A stretch of DNA of 64,000 nucleotides, from positions 4,278,001 through 4,342,000 of the forward strand of contig NZ_CP149940.1 of the NCBI RefSeq assembly GCF_037948395.1, read 5' to 3'. Position 1 is the first letter of the stretch. Each line of letters starts with the position of its first letter. The translations under genes and the position numbers were made by a program. The notes beneath the pieces are model-generated. The model searched no databases. It saw nothing but the letters and a program-made list of their open reading frames with translations, and had not been told where the DNA came from. Positions 61,085-64,000 of the stretch are shown one piece after another. Source of the stretch: Serratia nevei (GTDB lineage Bacteria; Pseudomonadota; Gammaproteobacteria; Enterobacterales; Enterobacteriaceae).

Positions 61085-62323
61085 TCAGAACAGCAGACGG
61101 GCGCGAATGGTGCCGTCGATGGCCTTCATGCGCTGCAGCGCGGCGTCGGCGCGCGCGGTTTCCGCTTCAATGTCGATCACCACGTAGCCGATTTCCGGCC
61201 CGGTTTGCAGATACTGCGCGGCGATGTTAACCCCCTCTTCGGCGAAGATCTGGTTAATCTGCGTCAGCACGCCCGGACGGTTTTCGTGGATGTGCAGCAG
61301 GCGGCTGGCGTTCGGGCCATGCGCCGGGAGCGACACTTCCGGGAAGTTGACGGCGGACAGGGTCGATCCGTTGTCGGAGTATTTCGCCAGCTTGCCGGCC
61401 ACTTCGTCGCCGATGTTCTCCTGCGCTTCCTGAGTGGAGCCGCCGATGTGCGGCGTCAACAACACGTTGTCGAACTCACACAGCGGCGAGTTGAACGGAT
61501 CGCTGTTGGTTGCCGGCTCTTCCGGGAAGACGTCGATCGCCGCGCCCGCCAGGTGATTGCTGGCCAGCGCATCGCACAGCGCGGGAATATCCACCACGGT
61601 GCCGCGCGAGGCGTTGATCAGAATGGCGCCTGGTTTCATCAGCGCCAGCTCTTCCGCTCCCATCATGTTCTTGGTGGCCAGCGTTTCCGGCACGTGCAGC
61701 GTCACCACGTCGCTCATATTGAGCAGATCGGACAGATGGCGCACCTGCTGCGCATTACCTAACGGCAGCTTGTTCTCGATATCGTAGAAGAACACCTTCA
61801 TGCCCAGCCCTTCGGCCAGAATGCCAAGCTGGGTGCCGATATGGCCGTAGCCGATGATACCCAGCTTTTTACCGCGCGCCTCATAGGAGCCCACGGCCAG
61901 TTTGTGCCACACGCCGCGGTGCGCCTTGGCGTTGGCGGCCGGAATGCCGCGCAGCATCAACAGCAGCTCGCCCAGCACCATTTCGGCCACGGATCGGGTA
62001 TTGGAGAAGGGGGCGTTGAAGACCGGAATACCGCGCTTGGTCGCCGCTTTCAGATCAACCTGGTTGGTGCCGATGCAGAAGCAGCCCACCGCCACCAGTT
62101 TTTCTGCGGCGGCAAACACCTCTTCGGTCAGATGCGTACGCGATCGGATGCCGACGAAGTGTGCATCGCGGATGGATGCCTTCAGCGATTCGGTGTCTAA
62201 CGCACCCTTGTGGTATTCGATGTTGGTATAACCGGCGGCACGTAAATTATCGACCGTGCTCTGATGAACCCCTTCCACCAACAGGAATTTAATCCTGTCT
62301 TTCTCCAATGATACTTTTGCCAT
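61085..62323 (-). CDS. serA: D-3-phosphoglycerate dehydrogenase
   Basis: 412 aa (E. coli 410). NAD site GIIGYGHIGTQLGILAEGLG, catalytic Arg in INASRGTVVDIPAL, Glu in IDVFPEEPA and His in LLTPHIGGSTQEAQENIG. C-terminal ACT domain (ENRPGVLTQINQIFAEEGVN) binds serine for feedback inhibition. First step of serine synthesis. Single gene with a 292-bp upstream gap. Confidence 0.97.
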   Translation of the reverse strand: MAKVSLEKDRIKFLLVEGVHQSTVDNLRAAGYTNIEYHKGALDTESLKASIRDAHFVGIRSRTHLTEEVFAAAEKLVAVGCFCIGTNQVDLKAATKRGIPVFNAPFSNTRSVAEMVLGELLLMLRGIPAANAKAHRGVWHKLAVGSYEARGKKLGIIGYGHIGTQLGILAEGLGMKVFFYDIENKLPLGNAQQVRHLSDLLNMSDVVTLHVPETLATKNMMGAEELALMKPGAILINASRGTVVDIPALCDALASNHLAGAAIDVFPEEPATNSDPFNSPLCEFDNVLLTPHIGGSTQEAQENIGDEVAGKLAKYSDNGSTLSAVNFPEVSLPAHGPNASRLLHIHENRPGVLTQINQIFAEEGVNIAAQYLQTGPEIGYVVIDIEAETARADAALQRMKAIDGTIRARLLF

Positions 62324-62615
62324 TTACCCGACCCTATGTTCAGACTTCAGAAGCGGCTGTGACGACACAGCTCCCATCCAACATAACAAAAATAACGCGG
62401 GCGGCAATACAAACGATTGCCTGCCCGGCAGGACAAGGCGCAGCGTTGATGGCGGTTTACGGCAGAAAATGCCATAGGGAAAGTTTTCGGCAGAAGCTTT
62501 GGGGAGTCAGGTTTCACAATGTGACATAAGTCACCAAATTTGCCGTTTTTCAGAAAAGATATTTTAACCGAAGAATTATGCGGCCCGGCGCTACCGGGCC
62601 ACAGACGGCGGAGGC
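62324..62615. promoter_or_regulatory. Region between serA and rpiA
   Basis: No gene seen in 292 bp. The serA promoter must lie in the left part. GGCCCGG-CGCTA-CCGGGCC (62582-62600) is a 7-bp hairpin 16 bases beyond the rpiA stop and probably its terminator, though the T-run is weak. Confidence 0.5.
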
Positions 62616-63272
62616 TTATTTGACCACTTTCACGCCTTCCGGAGTGCCGACCAGCGCCACGTCCGCGCCGCGGTTGGCGAACAGCCCCACGGTCACCACG
62701 CCGGCGATGCCGTTAATCTTGTTCTCCAGCGCGATGGCGTCGGTGATGCTCAGGTTATGCACATCGAGGATCACGTTGCCGTTGTCGGTCACCACGTTCT
62801 GACGATACTCCGGCAGGCCGCCGAGTTTCACCAGCTCACGCGCCACGTAAGAGCGGGCCATCGGGATCACTTCCACCGGCAGCGGGAACTTGCCCAGCAC
62901 GTCCACCTGCTTGCTGGCATCGACGATGCAGATGAATTTCTTGGCGATGGCGGCGATGATCTTCTCGCGCGTCAGCGCAGCGCCGCCGCCCTTGATCATC
63001 TGCATATGGCCGTTGATTTCGTCCGCACCGTCCACATAGATATCGAGCGAGTCCACTTCGTTGCTGTCGAACACGTGGATGCCGAGGCTTTTCAGCTTGG
63101 CGGTGGAGGCGTCGGAGCTGGACACCGCGCCTTCGATCTGGTGCTTGATGGAGCCCAGCGCGTCAATAAAGTGGGCGGCGGTAGAGCCGGTGCCGACCCC
63201 GACGATGGTGCCCGGCGTCACGTATTCCAGCGCCGCCCAACCCACCGCTTTTTTCAGTTCATCCTGCGTCAT
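62616..63272 (-). CDS. rpiA: Ribose-5-phosphate isomerase A
   Basis: 218 aa from ATG 63272 ([20 protein letters not shown]). Motifs: [19 protein letters not shown] (phosphate loop), [19 protein letters not shown] and [16 protein letters not shown]. It interconverts ribose-5-phosphate and ribulose-5-phosphate in the pentose phosphate pathway. Divergent from argP, as in E. coli. Confidence 0.97.
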   Translation of the reverse strand: MTQDELKKAVGWAALEYVTPGTIVGVGTGSTAAHFIDALGSIKHQIEGAVSSSDASTAKLKSLGIHVFDSNEVDSLDIYVDGADEINGHMQMIKGGGAALTREKIIAAIAKKFICIVDASKQVDVLGKFPLPVEVIPMARSYVARELVKLGGLPEYRQNVVTDNGNVILDVHNLSITDAIALENKINGIAGVVTVGLFANRGADVALVGTPEGVKVVK

Positions 63273-63475
63273 AATATGTCCCTTGCCTCTGTACGAAAAC
63301 GTGTGCGTATTATAGGGTAAAACGCTGTTTTTCACGCCGGCAGGATCACACTTATTTACCGCAGCCCGCATTTTTACCCGCTTGGCGGCGAGGTGGGGGC
63401 GTGATTTTCCACCTGCGCCGTGCGCAAAATGTGGCATAGTGCCGGTATCATTCTAATTTAAGGGATATCTTTCCG

Positions 63476-64000
63476 ATGAAACGCCCAGACTATCGTACGC
63501 TGCAAGCGCTGGACGCGGTGATCCGTGAGCGCGGCTTCGAGCGCGCCGCTCAAAAACTCTGTATCACGCAATCGGCGGTATCCCAACGCATCAAACAGCT
63601 GGAAAACCTGTTCGGCCAACCGCTGCTGGTTCGTACCGTGCCGCCGCGCCCGACCGAACAAGGGCAAAAGCTGCTGGCGCTGCTGCATCAGGTGGAGTTG
63701 CTGGAAGAAGAGTGGCTGGGCAACGACACCGGCGTCGACACGCCGCTGCTGCTGTCGCTGGCGGTCAACGCCGACAGTCTGGCAACCTGGCTGCTGCCGG
63801 CGCTGAAGCCGGTGCTGGCGGACTCCCCCATTCGCCTGAATCTGCAGGTGGAAGATGAAACCCGCACCCAGGAGCGGCTGCGCCGCGGTGAGGTGGTGGG
63901 CGCAGTGAGTATTCAGCCGCAGCCGCTGCCGAGCTGCCTGGTGGATCGGCTGGGGGCGCTGGATTACCTGTTCGTCGCCTCCAGCGGCTTCGCCGAGCGC
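63476..64000 (+). CDS. argP: LysR-type regulator ArgP (IciA), 5' part
   Basis: 175 residues before the window ends. N-terminal LysR helix-turn-helix: [40 protein letters not shown]. Start [16 protein letters not shown] matches ArgP, which controls argO and lysine/arginine-linked genes with lysine and arginine as opposing effectors. The effector domain begins at about residue 90. Divergent from rpiA. Confidence 0.95.
   Translation, partial: MKRPDYRTLQALDAVIRERGFERAAQKLCITQSAVSQRIKQLENLFGQPLLVRTVPPRPTEQGQKLLALLHQVELLEEEWLGNDTGVDTPLLLSLAVNADSLATWLLPALKPVLADSPIRLNLQVEDETRTQERLRRGEVVGAVSIQPQPLPSCLVDRLGALDYLFVASSGFAER

Noticed and set aside
1-64000. CRISPR arrays, rRNA genes, transposase-bearing insertion sequences
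   Set aside because: No regularly spaced repeats, rRNA signatures or transposase motifs were seen on reading; only the integrase-type element is present.

Overview
The window is a piece of an enterobacterial chromosome, most likely Serratia (S. marcescens group). This is inferred from the GC-rich core genes and from gene order. The order lysS-prfB-recJ-dsbC-xerD-fldB, cptA-sdhE/ygfZ/trhA, then gcvPHT-ubiI-ubiH-pepP-ygfB/zapA-ssrS-fau/serA-rpiA/argP follows the E. coli 65-min region, with Serratia-type insertions between the blocks.

Region 1 (1-1008) is the 3' end of a BetT-like choline transporter. Region 2 (about 1176-22103) is an integrative element at the 3' end of a tRNA-Gly(CCC) gene (glyU, 22080-22153). 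Its right side is P4-satellite-like: tyrosine integrase, AlpA-type regulator, AntA antirepressor, Icd/Kil-like protein, DUF4222 protein and a primase-helicase of the P4 alpha type. Its left side is unusual cargo. A Panacea-domain (SocA/DUF4065) antitoxin is paired with a candidate toxin. Next comes a tightly coupled five-gene cassette on the minus strand (12172-4589) whose large products look like podophage internal-virion (DNA ejection) proteins, one with a lytic transglycosylase domain. No capsid, portal, terminase or tail gene is visible in the element. The cargo block is bounded by a 42-bp inverted repeat with GTTGGTTC/GAACCAAC iterons. Beside the integrase lies a small protein of unknown fold that ends in the exact interaction tail of single-stranded DNA-binding protein (SSB).

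Region 3 (22080-36826) is core: translation (lysS, prfB with its programmed frameshift), repair and recombination (recJ, xerD), disulfide chemistry (dsbC), flavodoxin B, a creBCD set joined head-to-tail to sdhE-cptA with a perfect CreB box before creD, ygfZ, a DUF2165 protein, trhA and an HD-domain hydrolase.

Region 4 (36859-45077) is an eight-gene sugar operon on the minus strand: DeoR-type regulator, binding protein, ATPase, two permeases, AlsE-like epimerase, ROK kinase and ribokinase-like kinase. A cluster of repeated operator half-sites lies upstream. The substrate is probably a rare hexose or pentose related to allose/allulose, but the sequence does not settle it.

Region 5 (45151-50001) holds an SDR oxidoreductase, a small membrane protein, an OmpR-type two-component pair followed by a GNAT gene, and an MDR dehydrogenase. 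Region 6 (50060-64000) is the glycine cleavage operon, ubiquinone hydroxylases with pepP and ygfB, zapA-6S RNA-fau, serA, rpiA and the start of argP.
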